A DNA stretch of 64,000 nt from Obelidium mucronatum. Its lineage: Eukaryota; Chytridiomycota; Chytridiomycetes; Chytridiales; Chytriomycetaceae. The translations under genes were made by a program, and so were the position numbers. Under the pieces are notes generated by a model. The model saw only the letters and a program-made list of their open reading frames with translations. It did no database searches and was not told the DNA's origin. How positions within the stretch are numbered: the stretch's first letter is position 1; each line of letters begins with the position of its first letter. Location of the stretch: contig JAIVFH010000054.1 of the NCBI GenBank assembly GCA_025765595.1, positions 62,001-126,000 on the forward strand. The letters run 5' to 3'. Positions 10,224 to 21,911 of the stretch are shown piece by piece.

Positions 10224-13062
10224 ATGACAATCTCTGTCGTCAACCCATTCACCGTCAACGGCCCTCGAGTCAGGGGAAAGCCATGGGTCTTGCCGCAATA
10301 CCCACTTCCCGAGTTCATACTAAACCAGATTAACGTTTCCGGATTTGGCTGCTTTGAAACCCCCTTTATCCCGATGGGATTCCCACTGTTCTCAGACGAT
10401 GAATCCAAATCCCTCACGATCGAGAAAGCGTGCAAACCAGGGTTTTTTTGCCCGTTTCTCGATATAAGCAATCCGGGAACTTATCCTGTTGGTTGTCCGC
10501 CCACTGGTAGCTGCTTTCTCACAAGAACGTATGGATTCGCGTGCAAATATCCCCAAGGGGTCTTTGAGCCGATGGTATGCCCCCAGGGATTTTACTGCCC
10601 AAACTACAAGACCGTTGTTCCATGGTATGCTTTTAAGGCTTATTTTTTTGTGGTTTTGCTTCAGTACTGAATCTTTCCGCAGCCCACAAGGTCACTATTG
10701 CTTAAGTGGACAAACGACGCCAACACCATGCGAGTTTCTAAGTGTTTGCAATGTCGGAACTGTTATTCAGCAGCATTATGGTCTCCTTCTGCTTGTAGCT
10801 ATGGGCGATGTATTTCTGTTTGTTGTCTACATACTCCTCCGCCTTCGTGAACACAGGCTCACACGGACCGGAACCTTCACGTTTATTCCTCGAAGCTCGA
10901 AATTGAAAGACGATGATTCCAAAAAACCAATGGCGCGGGGATCAAAGAAAGACTTGGATGCAACCGAAATTGATGCAAATATTGTTGCATTGACTGCTGG
11001 GTTTCATAAAGGGTTGGATGACCACGATGATTTGAAAATGAATTATGAATTTGACGGGTTGAGTTTAACACTTCCTGACGGGAAGATGGTTTTGCAAGGT
11101 GTTTCTGGGTCTATTCATGCAGGAAGAATGACCGCCATTATGGGACCTTCTGGTATGTTTCTTAAATTTTAATCTTTTTAGAATGTTTTCTTTTTTTTTT
11201 CTTTTTTGGAATTGCGACTGATTGTTTGTTCTCCAAGGTGCTGGCAAAACCACCTTCATGAATGTGTTGATGGGTAAAGTTGCGAGAACATCTGGGTCCC
11301 TCAAGATAAATAACGCAGTAGCTGAAATGAAGTCATTCAAGAAAATCATTGGATATGTACCTCAAGAGGATATCATGATTGAGGAACTCACGGTAAAAGA
11401 GAACATTTGGTATTCGGCACGAACCCGTCTGCCAGGCTCTTGGTCCAACAAGGACGTTGACGAGCACGTGGAAAATATCTTAAAGGCTCTCAAGTGAGGA
11501 TTTCAATTAAATCAACTGTGTGACTCATATGTTTGATGTATTTAGTTTGTCACACGTTGCTCATAAACGAATTGGAAACGTTCTCGAAAGAGGAATCTCT
11601 GGCGGTCAACGTAAGCGTGTCAACATTGGAATGGAGCTTGCTGCCGCCCCGCTCTCTGTCTTCTTGGATGAACCCACGTCTGGTCTTGATTCAACCGCCG
11701 CCCTTGATTCCGTCAATATTCTGTCTTCAATTTCTCGTCTAGGTCTAACTATTGTGGCAGTAGTTCATCAACCCCGCATTGAAATCTTTGAATCATTCGA
11801 CGATGTTCTAATGATTGCTCCTGGTGGCCGAACTGCCTATTTTGGGCCCGTCAGTGGAGCAAAACCATACTTTGAGTCACTGGGATTTGTTTTTCAATCC
11901 GAAGTGAATGTGGCTGATACTCTAATGGATATTCTGGCTGGTCGTGGCGAAACAACATCAACAAACAAAACAGGAACTTCAGTTGCAAATATTGTTGATC
12001 AATGGAAAGAACGCACCAGATCCATGAAAACAAATGTTATTTCAAATGGCCCAGCTGAAACCTCAATCGCGTCAATGAACAGGATAGCCAATTTGCGTGG
12101 TGCATCGTTTGTCAGACAGATTATTCTCTCGCACAATAGATCCATGAAGCAGCAGTCAAGACTGGTTGGCGCGTTTATTTTGGAGCTCCTTGTTGGTCTT
12201 TTTGCAGGCGGAATAATGGGGTATGCGTCAGCAGGCGGGGAAAATTTCACTGCCCATTATGTTGCCCCTTACACAGCGCTTTCTCCGGCTCCGAGAACGT
12301 GGTTTATTGGAATGTATGGAATGATGATTGGAATCGCTATTTCTCTGGCAGCAGCTCCAGCCGGAGTCAAGGTATTCAGTGAAGAAACTGCTGTCTATAT
12401 TCGAGAAGCTGCTGCAGGACATAGCGGGACCGCGTATTTTATTGGCAAAAATGCGAGCACGATTTATCGCATCGCTATCTCTTCAGCCCATTTTGTTGCT
12501 TTGTATGTTTTCATGGCTCAACCACCAATTGGTGTTGGAACTCAGTATTTGCTTTTGGCTCTCAACTTTTTCGGCGTGTATGGAATGGGACAAGCGATTT
12601 CTATGACAGTGCGACGTGAGAATGCTCCTCTTTTAGCGGTTACCACATCGCTGGTGACGGAAGTTTTATGTGGATTCGGTCCGTCTTTGGGCGATGGTAC
12701 TGAAATCCCTTCGTAAGAATCATCATTAGCCTAACCAACACTCCCTTTCAGCCGTTTCTGGAGGATATGATATCATTATGAACGTAGGCGTGAATAGGTG
12801 GATGGCAGAAGCGCAGTTTTGGGAATGGGCCAGTGGATACGATAAGGTTTATGATCGAGTGTTGTTGGAAAACTATTTTGGCTATATCAAGGGAAACACT
12901 ACCAGGAATCTACTCGTGATGTTGGGTCTTGGGATTCTGTATCGATTGATTGCTTACGTGTTTTTTCAAGCTGTCCTTAATGGAAGTCAGCTGAGAGTTT
13001 TCTGGGAAAGAGTTTCACCAAAATGGCGAATCAACACCTCGAAGAAGGAAACTCGAGTTTGA
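10224..13062 (+). CDS. ABCG-type half-transporter, copy 1
   Basis: Five exons: 10224-10624, 10683-11152, 11238-11493, 11546-12697, 12752-13062. The N-terminal part is Cys-rich with repeated CP-x-GFxCP motifs (KACKPGFFCP, VCPQGFYCP, QGHYC), followed by one membrane helix. Then the nucleotide-binding domain: Walker A GPSGAGKTT split by intron 2, Q-loop YVPQED, signature ISGGQRKR, Walker B LSVFLDEPTSGLDS, H-loop VVHQPR. The C-terminal half has about six membrane segments ending RRENAPLLAVTTS... and the last exon. This order (NBD then TMD) is the ABCG/White layout; proteins with this Cys-rich head are known in plants (ABCG24/28-like), oomycetes and early fungi. Substrate unknown. The paralogue at 26.5 kb shares all intron positions. 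Confidence 0.92.
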
Positions 13063-13092
13063 GGCAGCAATAGATCAGTGCCAGCTAATTAA

Positions 13093-13777
13093 TCATTGTA
13101 TTTCCTTTTTCGCACGTTCTTTCTCAAAATCGTAGTGGAACACGATGGCATCCACAAGTTTGTCTGATCCCTTCAATCGACCCGCCTTGGGCACACGTCC
13201 GATTTCACTGAAACCAAGACTTCTCCACAGCTCCACAGAGGCGACATTACTCTCAAATACGAGATTAAAAACAGATGCCTTGTATCCAAGCAAGGGCGCA
13301 AGAACCAAAAATGCTTTTGCCATGATTTTACCAACACCTTGCCCACGAAACTCCTGTGCAGTGATGAATCCGCCATTGCAGATATGACTGCAGCGTCCTG
13401 GGTAATTTGGCTTGACGTAGAATGTGCCCATAATAACGGCGGGATCATGGGCATCAACGACCATGAATGCAGTGGCGCTCAAGAAGTACCCCTACAAAAT
13501 CATAAATCATAAATCATCGGCTATAAAAAAACACAATAGATACCTTGAATTCATTTTCATCCATCTCGTGTTCGAAAGGGTATGTGTTGCCACAGGTGAT
13601 TTCAAAGTTGAGGAGAGTCTGAAGGCGGGACAGGGAAGCCTGATCAGGGTCAGAAGGAACTTGTACTACGTGGACTAATGTTCCGTTTTTAAGAGTTGCT
13701 TGGATTGGGAGTGGGAGCGATTGATTCGCTCTTACGGGGGGAGCAATGGCTCCATAAGCACCACCAGTTTTGGACAT
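13093..13777 (-). CDS. GNAT N-acetyltransferase of the yeast Mpr1 family
   Basis: Two exons, 13544-13777 and 13093-13491; intron GTATCT...TTGTAG. The protein (about 210 residues) has NFEITCGNTYPFEHEM, GTFYVKPNYPGRCSHICNGGF, the acetyl-CoA loop FRGQGVGKIMAKAFL, LLGYKASVFNLVFESN and IGRVPKAGRL, which match the yeast Mpr1 layout closely along its length. Mpr1 acetylates azetidine-2-carboxylate and the proline intermediate pyrroline-5-carboxylate/GSA, protecting against oxidative stress; the same role is likely here. It is convergent with the ABC transporter, with the two stops about 30 bp apart. Confidence 0.88.
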
Positions 13778-14191
13778 TTACACTTCGCAGAAAAAATAAT
13801 ATGAGATGGTGTGTTCGCAAGGCCAATCCCTCATCTTTGAGTTTACTGAATTGTTTAGATTTAAGATTGAAATATGAGAAGATCCGAAATAAAATAAGAC
13901 CACACTCATCATGGTTCGACTTTCGATTTGGTTTTGAACACAATTTGTTTCACGGTCTTGGCAGATGTGTGGTTGTTGATTTCTTCCAATAGACCCCCGC
14001 TTCTAATGTCTTTAAATGGACCCCCGCTTCTAAAAAGGATGATCATAATTACGGTTAATGTGATAGTGGCTTATTTGGTGGTGGGAGATGAGGGTTGCGA
14101 GTGCCACCTCAAAAGACAACTCTACAGAAAAATTTCCAATTTCGCCTTTCCTCAATTTGTTTGTTCCCGAAATCACAGCGGATTAAAAAAG
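13778..14191. other. Divergent intergenic region with a short duplicated motif
   Basis: This is the shared upstream region of the acetyltransferase (minus strand) and the VHS-like gene (plus strand). The phrase 'gacccccgcttcta' occurs twice about 30 bp apart (13992-14034). No coding exon is convincing. Nothing else is recognised. Confidence 0.5.
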
Positions 14192-15523
14192 ATGGCTGGA
14201 AAGATGGACGATCTTCTAAAGGATCTCGAGCAGTCAATGGACTCGTACCAAGTAACCCGCACCAAATCACAGGCGCCTTCTGTAGGATCCAGCCGAGGAA
14301 AGCAATTACCAACGCCTCCGTTCCAGCCACTACCGCTGCCGAGCCCCCGCCAGCAACCTCAGCCAATGTACCAACAGCAGCAACAATACCAGCAGCAGCA
14401 GCAAGGGTACCAGCAGATGTACCAGCCTCCTGTGGCAGTGCAACAGCAGGCGCAGCACCAGGCTTACCAGCAGCAACTGTACCAGCAACAGCAGCAGCAG
14501 CAGTTGATATATCAGCAGCAGCATCAGCAGAAGCAGCAGCAGCCAGTTGAGACGATTGACGACGAGGTAGGAAGGCAGTGCCATCAACTGCAGACAATCT
14601 AAACACAAACGAACCAACAAACAAACAAACAAACAAAACAAAACAAACAAAAACAGATTGCGCGCCTCCGCGACGAACTCGCGCGCGCCAAAATCGAGCT
14701 CGAGCGCCAGAAGAGCATTGCGCTCGCCGCCGCGCCGCCGCCGTCCGCCGCGCGCGCGCCGGCGAGGGACGCCGCGTCGCTGCACTCGGCGGACTCGGCG
14801 GGAAACTCGTCAATGTCAAAGTCCGCAAAGTCGCGCGCCGTCAGCACAAAGACGGCGGCCAAGTCCGCGTACGGCTGGACGGGGAAATGCAGCGTCAGAC
14901 AGCCGGGCAAGATCTGCGACGCCATCCTGGATGAAGCTTGTAATTTGGACCACGATCCAGTGCCTTACTCCATCTGCTACTCTATTGCAAACCAAGTCAA
15001 GGAATATGTGAGTGTGGCATCTTTTGTTAACCGCCATTAACGCATCAATCAGTACTATGAAAAAACAAACAAGGGAAAGGGTGCCAATGATGCAATCCTC
15101 TCGATCATGTACATGATCAACTTGGAAGACCCAGAACTGGTTCGTCGCGGAATGGAAGTCCTGGACATCATGTACAACCTCTGCGGCCCCATCTTTTGGC
15201 AAAACGTGAACCTCAACCTAGATTTTTTCGTCTTTTTCTTGGAAACAAGAAAGCACTTGACGGAAGCGGAGAAGGATAATGTTAAGTACCTTGCTGGGAT
15301 TTTTGCCGGCTGGTACCAGATGGATGCCAACAAGAAGGATTTGGAAGATGCAGGACATATGGCAGATCCCACAGTGAGGATCAAGCAATTCTTTGAAGGT
15401 CTTTTGCGTGCAGAATATGAGTTTCCCACCGGTGCCCTGGATGCTCTTCCAAGAGACAAGTTGGCTGCAATTACGTCTTCGTGGAAGAGAGGAGCCTTTT
15501 CGTTCACTAAATATAAAAAGTGA
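14192..15523 (+). CDS. VHS/ENTH-like protein with Gln-rich N-terminus (tentative)
   Basis: Three exons: 14192-14566, 14657-15007, 15053-15523, all phase 0. The N-terminal 125 residues are rich in Gln, Pro and Tyr. Exon 2 begins with a coiled-coil (RLRDELARAKIELERQK), then an Ala/Ser/Lys-rich linker encoded by very G+C-rich sequence. The last 230 residues are helical and contain SICYSIANQVKEYY, ANDAILSIMYMINLEDPELVR and MEVLDIMYNLCGPIFW. This resembles VHS-domain spacing, where the helix ending in a Cys-Gly precedes the next helix, so a membrane-trafficking adaptor is possible. The match is by eye and weak; it may be another helical-repeat family. Intron 1 is A/C-rich (repeated AACA units). 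Confidence 0.6.
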
Positions 15524-15755
15524 TTGATTTCTGGGATGGTGGGAATTGTACAGATTAGGAAGTCTTGGTTGTTTCTAGTGTTTTCTGTTTGGGGAGATGG
15601 AGGTCACGGATTGTTGCATGTTGTCCTCATTCTTTCCGTTTTTGGATTCGTTAAGTTTAACATAGAATTAGTATTGATGTGTTTTAAGTATTCAAGTTGA
15701 GTTCGGAACGGAAGCATTCTTGAGTGGCGGTTCAAAAATGATCTCAATTCTAGGG
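15524..15755. other. 3' flank between VHS-like gene and retrotransposon
   Basis: About 230 bp of non-coding sequence between the VHS-like stop codon and the left target-site duplication. It probably holds the gene's 3' UTR. No other feature seen. Confidence 0.5.
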
Positions 15756-15760
15756 AAAAG

Positions 15761-15872
15761 TGTCGTCGGAGCTATAACCCTAACTTCTAGAAGATATAAG
15801 AAAACACAATAAAGATGGATATCCAAGGGATTCTAACCTCGCACACCCGGGAAATCCCGAAGACAGTCCATA
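15761..15872 (+). repeat. Left LTR (112 bp)
   Basis: Starts TGTCGTCGGAG and ends CAGTCCATA; identical by eye to 21800-21911. The LTR is unusually short for a Ty3-type element. Its 3' end is set by the AAAAG duplication that directly follows the right copy. Confidence 0.93.
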
Positions 15873-16592
15873 TTTTTTCCCTTGAGTTTCCACTATCGGA
15901 TCTTTACTTATCAGATTACTTTAATAATGTAGAACGTAGCACTTTATTATCACACACATGCGATATGACCAACCCCATACGCTAAACCAATAAACCGACA
16001 CATACCCAACGGTAATCAAATCGATGACCCAATCTTGCAATATAGCGGGATAGAGTGCAGATAGCGAAGCGTACGCGCCGAACTGTCGCATCTCGAGTCC
16101 ACGGAAAGGCGGCCCGAACAGCACTTCAAAGCCATTGAGCCGAAGTTGCAGCACCGATGCCGAAAGGCCGAGTGTGTTCCCCCTGACCAATATTGTACTT
16201 GATGGAAACTACCATGATGAGCACTACACCAACAATGCCATCGTGGTAGCGGTTGCACCATACGCGCGACGGTAAAACCGATCGCGCTCACTCAGTGGAT
16301 GGTTCGTGCAGCCCACGCCATGCTGAGGGTGCTTGGTAGTGAAGATTGTCGCAACCCGGCTCTTCTACCATATCGATAAGAACACCTCAAACCACGTAAT
16401 ACAACGCAACCACACAGCAAACAAGCAACCAACTTCACGCGACTTAAAAACAAAACTGCACCCTTATTACAAACACTAACTCACACAAAGAGAAAAAAAG
16501 AGACAAAGAAACAATAAGATAGCAACAACAATAGAGGCGAGAAGGTATAAAACGAACAAGGAACACAATGAAAATGAAGAAAGAACTACAAA

Positions 16593-17936
16593 ATGTCAGA
16601 GAGAAGCAACGAAGGACCAGCTGACGAACCAATGACACTCAATGAGATAGAGGAAACCCTATCCTCGCCACAAAAACGAAGAGCGCTGAGCCAAAAACAC
16701 GGCCTCGGCGACAGTGAAACCAGTGTATACTTGGACATGAGAAAATCATGTATGTTAGCAGAGCAAGCAAGGAAGGAATTCGAAGAGGACCAACTCAACA
16801 GAACCCTTGTGAACAAAGCAATGACTCTGTACAAAGCAGCTTCGGCAGGACTACTGAAGAGCAGACTGAAGCTCGAAGAGTTGCAACAGGGATCAGAAGA
16901 ATACAAGACCACCAAAGAGAAAATCAAAGAACAGGAAGAGAGAGTGACGAACCTAAGAAAAGCAACCCAATTATACGCACACGAAGAAGCAACACAAGAG
17001 CAAACAAAGAAAAGACCACTACAGGACGAGAAAACAACGAAGCCGCCCAAACTACCAGCCAACTCACCACACTACAAGAGCACAACAGCAACGGCAGTGG
17101 AAGTACTGAAGCACGGTGACGAATGTAGGAAGATGCTCGCGCTGTTCTCAAACGAATCAGAAGCAAACAAGGCATGCTTGATCGCACAGACCGTCGACAG
17201 TGCCACACACAGGCGTATCGGAAATCACAGCAACAGCGAATCGCTCACGGCAGCATTGTTGGAAGATAACCTAGGACAAGACTACGAAACAACACTAAGA
17301 GACGAACTGCTGAAATTGGTACGCATCCCGGAGAAATGGAGAGCAGGGCAAATCCGCGAGGCGCACAACACCCTGCAACTCGCAGCCAGTTATATCGGGA
17401 CTAGAAGATTTGAAGACCTCTACATCCGAATTTTGCCTCGTAACCTCCACAGCATCGCATTGGCAGAAAGGAACTCCGAAACGACGGCAAGGTTCAAAGC
17501 GGTCGAAGAGTACGCAAGGAAGACAGAAACAGTTCCTGCAAGAGTTGAGCAATCGGGATCAACAAACGACTGGCAAATCAGACAAACCGGACCCTTACCT
17601 GACCAATGCAGCTTGCACCCGTTCATGCGACACACAAACACAGAATGCAGAACCCAAAAGAAAGTACGAGAAACAGCAACCACGGCCACGAAAACGGCGT
17701 CAAAACCAACCGAAGGACCAAACAGATGCGATCACTGCTCGGAACTGAGCAAATCCGATGCCAGAGTGAACCCTCATCATCCAACGGAAAGATGTTTCAG
17801 ATTGCACCCGGAACTCAGAAACGAACGCCAGATTACCGTTAAAGCCTTCAACATCGGGGACACCGAAGAAGAAGCAGTCGATGAGCACGACGATGAGCAC
17901 GCGGTAGCAGAGACATTCCTGAACGGACTCAGTTGA
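16593..17936 (+). CDS. gag: Gag of the chromovirus
   Basis: A 447-residue protein. The first 150 residues are rich in charged helices (coiled coil likely), then a capsid-like helical region (about 160-300). Near the C-terminus are two Cys/His clusters: CSLHPFMRHTNTEC (about residues 335-350) and CDHCSELS...HHPTERCFRLHP (about 380-405), the latter like a nucleocapsid or C2HC-type knuckle with long spacing. It ends in an acidic tail. The 720 bp between the left LTR and this ORF are untranslated leader; no tRNA primer-binding site was recognised immediately after the LTR. Confidence 0.8.
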   Translation: MSERSNEGPADEPMTLNEIEETLSSPQKRRALSQKHGLGDSETSVYLDMRKSCMLAEQARKEFEEDQLNRTLVNKAMTLYKAASAGLLKSRLKLEELQQGSEEYKTTKEKIKEQEERVTNLRKATQLYAHEEATQEQTKKRPLQDEKTTKPPKLPANSPHYKSTTATAVEVLKHGDECRKMLALFSNESEANKACLIAQTVDSATHRRIGNHSNSESLTAALLEDNLGQDYETTLRDELLKLVRIPEKWRAGQIREAHNTLQLAASYIGTRRFEDLYIRILPRNLHSIALAERNSETTARFKAVEEYARKTETVPARVEQSGSTNDWQIRQTGPLPDQCSLHPFMRHTNTECRTQKKVRETATTATKTASKPTEGPNRCDHCSELSKSDARVNPHHPTERCFRLHPELRNERQITVKAFNIGDTEEEAVDEHDDEHAVAETFLNGLS

Positions 17937-18032
17937 AGGAAGCCCCTCGAACTTCTACCTTTATTTTTCTTCCTTCTTTCTCCCAGATTCCGTAAATCCC
18001 TCAGTGAGCAAAGTAACAATAATAATAAATAA

Positions 18033-18034
<2 letters not shown>

Positions 18035-18068
<34 letters not shown>
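18035..18068 (+). repeat. 34-base poly(A) tract between gag and pol
   Basis: An uninterrupted run of 34 A, preceded by AATAATAATAAATAAAT, lies 99 bp after the gag stop and 21 bp before the pol ATG. Such a run could act as an internal polyadenylation relic or as a slippery site. Length is likely to vary between copies. Confidence 0.9.
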
Positions 18069-18071
<3 letters not shown>

Positions 18072-18089
18072 ACCAGAGAGATCGACGGA

Positions 18090-21000
18090 ATGCACTGGAG
18101 ATCAGCAAGAGACAACTTCATCAGATACTTGGCCCTAGCATCGGTGGCAGGGACAGCAGCACAATGGGACGAACCCGATGAGCGGAACGAAACCCCGCTG
18201 ACACCGCGAGTTGCAAAAGAAAGGGACTACAACCCCATATACACCGATCTCCACGCGAGGATGAAGAGGAAAGCAGAGGATAACACAAAGACTCCTAACA
18301 CCGTCATCGGACCAAGCGCGCTGTTAGAACCGGGACCAATATACCACAGCATGGTTCAGATCAACGGCATTACCCAATTGGCGATGATCGACGACGGTGC
18401 GCAAGTGACAAGGATCAACAAAACATGGGCCAACAAAAACGGAATATTCACCAAAGAAATAAGCACAGAAACAATCACGATGGCAGATTGCAAAACACGA
18501 AAAGTCGTATGCGAAATCTCGGACAAAATCAAATTCGCAAATTTCAGGGGCAACAGCACTATGCGGAACGTGATATTAGCTCGAAACCCGAAACAGATAG
18601 TGACAATAGGTAAAACAGAAATAACAATAATAATAACAATATAAAACGTTAACCAATCTGCCTGTAGGAACGGACGTCGCCCCACAACTCAATCTAGGAC
18701 CAGACAACCTAGACCCAATCGGAGACGCAACCAAACCCGAACCCTTCGACACCCGCAGAGAAAGAATAGTATCATGCCCAGAAGAAACCTTATCGGACGA
18801 GGACGAAAAAGCCAGGAAAAAATTCTTAGAGGATATCAAACCAGCGCTACAAAGGAACGCAGCGATCCCCAAAAACGCAAAGGCAAACATCGCAGGGTCG
18901 GAAATAACAATAGACCTATACGATAACGCCCAACCGTCGAGGATCAAACAATATAAGATACCCCAATCACGGCACCCAGTTGTAGACGAGCAGATAAAGA
19001 AATGGAAAGAAGAAGGAAGCGTAAGATTAGTGGAAGGAAGCGCCAACTGGACAAGCCCGCTTATAGCACCCCCAAGGATCCAGAATGGAATCGTCACAAA
19101 ATACAGAGTCTGTCTAGACTTGAGAAGATTAAACAGTCAGACGAAACCATACAATAGAGAATTCCCCACATGCAGAGACAGTCTGGAACAAGCGGCCGAA
19201 GCTAAAGTAATGTCAGTTATAGATCTCGAAGGCGCCTACCAGCAATGCTCATTACGCAAAGAAGACCAAGAACTCACAACGTTTTCGTGGAAAGGAGAGC
19301 TACTCTGTTTCACATCACCACCATTTGGACTGCGCAACATGCCAGCCCAATTTCAACAACTAATGGAGAAAGTCTTACCTCAAAATACGCCAACCATAGT
19401 CTACATGGACGATATATGCGTACACTCAAAATCATGGGAAGAACACACAAGAGACACCATAGAGACGCTGGACACACTAACAAAAGCAAACTTGCGAATC
19501 AAACCTAGCAAATGCCAATTTGGACACACCCAGGTCAAACTTCTAGGATTCGTGAAGAGCGCAGACGGAATAAGCATAGACCCAGGGAGATTAGACGCGA
19601 TTAGAAACTGGAAAACTCCAAGGCAGAACGGAATAGGGAAGGACTTCACCGGAGTGAGCAACATGCTGGGATTCCTCAACTACCTGAGAGACCACATACC
19701 AATGTACTCGACGCTTGCAGCAAAACTAGAAGAGATAAAGAACGCCAAGAATTTAGAGAAAGCATGGACCGATGACGTGGAAGCCTCATTCCAAGCGTTG
19801 GTAGCAATGGCAGCAGAAGCACCAATTTTGTCACTACCGGACTACAACCATCCCTTCAGAATTGCATGCGATGCATCAAACTTGGGAGTCGGCGCAATGT
19901 TATACCAAGAAATAGATGGTAAAAGACGATACATTAGATTTTGCTCGAAAACATTGTCAGACAGACAGTCACGGTACTCGGCGACCCACAAAGAATGCCT
20001 AGCGATTGCATTTGCACTGGACAAATTCCACCCGGTCGTATACGGAACAAAATTCGTCCTAGAGACGGACCACAAAGCGCTGACCTACCTATTTGGACAG
20101 AAAGAACTGAATGTGATTCTGCAAGGATGGATAGATAAGTTCCTATCTTACGATTTCTCAGTGACGCACATAGCGGGGATGAAGAACAGGCTACCCGACC
20201 ATCTGAGCAGGATACTCACAACATTTGAAACGCAACTGCCTACCGTACGTTTGGGAAAACAACAAGGCGGATCATCGTCCAGTGAGAACGGAGGCATATT
20301 GGTAAAAGACATGATGGAAATGGACAATGAGCTTGCAGACGAATTCGCAGACGCCCCTATAGAGATGAAGAATCTAGAGTTGCAAAATACTAGTGACAGA
20401 CAGTCGCCGCCGGTAGAAGAAAGACAAGCTTTGTTGGAGAGTACTCATGCACAAGGCCACGGAGCACCGGAAGCTATGGTGGGAAGAAGGATGGGTATGG
20501 CCAAACATGCTGAGCGAAGCGAAGAAAATCTCAAGCCACTGCCCGGAATGTCAGAAATGGAATGTAGCAAAACGAGGTTTTCATCCAATGAGGTCTATTG
20601 CGGCGAATTTACCTTTCGACCATGTCGCCATAGACTGTTTTTCAGTCTCTACAACTTCTCTGCAAGGTTATAACCATGTCCTGTCTCTGACAGACGTTGC
20701 AACAAAATTTACTATATTGCGCCCATTGAAAACAAAGGAGATGACTGAGATGACGAGCACTTTACTGCAGATATTTTGCGATTTTGGTTTCCCAAAAATA
20801 TTACAATCAGACAACGGTTCGGAATTCGTGAATAAGCTCGTGAAAGGACTTATGGAAACAGGAAAAGTGGATTTTCGCCAATCGACACCATATAATCCAC
20901 AAGGAAACGGACTCGCGGAACGCCACGTAGGAATGTCACAAGATTTGTTCAAGAAACTATTGAAAGGAAACTTCGAGCAATGGGAATCCATCATCCCATG

Positions 21001-21694
21001 GGTTCAGTATTTGAACAACCTTAAGATATCCAGGACTCACAAATCGAGCCCCTTCAGTTTGATGTTCGCAAGACTAGCAAACCAATTGACGGATTATTCA
21101 TACAGCGAAGCAGCTACGATGTCCTTAGAAGAATTGCAAGCCCGCAGCGACAGGATGCATGATTTAGTATTTCCCACAATAGCAGAATCGACAAAGTACT
21201 ATAACACTTACATGAAATTAAAGTACGATAAGAAATTCCACGTCAAAAAGGAACTTTTCCCTATTGACTCATACGTGATGGCAACCACAGAGAGACGGAG
21301 CTCTAAGGATGAACCAAGATACGAGGGTCCTTATAAAGTCATGCGTCGGACTAAAGCAGGAACGTACGTACTGCTAGACAGAGACGGTCACTTGCTCCAC
21401 AGGGAATACTCACCACATCAGATGAAATTAATATCCGGAGACCTCTCAGACGACTGGTTCCTCACAGGGTCGGTGGCAGCAATTCTAGACCATGCCGAAG
21501 TGGATGGCGCTACGGTTTACTTGGTTCGCTGGGAAAACTTACCAAAGGAGGAAACGTCGTGGATACCGTACTCCGATTTCCAAGATACCGTTATGATAAC
21601 GAATTACCATAAACGGCTCCTTTCGAAGAAAAGGAAAGCGGTGGGAGCCACCGTCGATACCAAAGGGAAACGTCGAGCCACTAAGGAAGATTGA
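18090..21694 (+). CDS. pol: Pol of the chromovirus: protease, reverse transcriptase, RNase H, integrase, chromodomain
   Basis: The protease part (18090-18609) contains MIDDGAQVTRINKTW, with the DDG active site in place of the usual D[ST]G. It is joined by a 58-bp intron (18610-18667, GTAAAA...CTGTAG) to IGTDVAPQLNLGP, restoring the typical IGxD segment of retropepsins. Reverse transcriptase follows in frame 1 (YRVCLDLRRLN, IDLEGAYQQ, TIVYMDDICVHS), then RNase H (FRIACDASNLGVGAMLYQ, FVLETDHKAL). Near 20470 the frame moves by +1 within the integrase HHCC domain: HAQGHGAPEA is in frame 1 and WWEEGWVWPNM...CPECQ in frame 2. The integrase core (HVAIDCFSV, LQSDNGSEF, ERHVGMS) and a chromodomain (VYLVRWENLPKEETSWIPY) finish the protein. 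The break may be a mutation, a sequencing error or programmed frameshifting. Confidence 0.9.
18610..18667 (+). other. Intron inside retrotransposon pol
   Basis: Without removal of these 58 bases the protease ORF ends at an in-frame TAA (18642-18644). Removal joins ATA-G to GA-ACG and reads Ile-Gly-Thr-Asp, the conserved retropepsin C-terminal motif, and enters the reverse-transcriptase frame with no stop until the integrase. Donor GTAAAA, acceptor CTGTAG. An intron in a retrotransposon is unusual, because genomic RNA must escape splicing. Confidence 0.8.
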
Positions 21695-21799
21695 CACACT
21701 TCATTATAGTCTTCCTCCTCCATTCTATTTCATTCCTTTTATATTCTCCCTCCTCCTTTCTATTCTATTCCTTCATTGCACTCAGTCTGGGGGGGGTGA

Positions 21800-21911
21800 T
21801 GTCGTCGGAGCTATAACCCTAACTTCTAGAAGATATAAGAAAACACAATAAAGATGGATATCCAAGGGATTCTAACCTCGCACACCCGGGAAATCCCGAA
21901 GACAGTCCATA
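21800..21911 (+). repeat. Right LTR (112 bp)
   Basis: Identical by eye to the left LTR at 15761-15872 and followed directly by the AAAAG target duplication (21912-21916). Preceded by CTGGGGGGGGTGA, the likely polypurine tract. Confidence 0.93.

Noticed and set aside
14109..14828. Antisense Ala-rich and Leu-rich frames over the VHS-like gene
   Set aside because: Mirror images of the CAG/Gln repeats and the G+C-rich exon; no domain in them.
15921..16190. Minus-strand ORF in the retrotransposon leader
   Set aside because: Short, lacks any domain and lies in the untranslated leader between LTR and gag.
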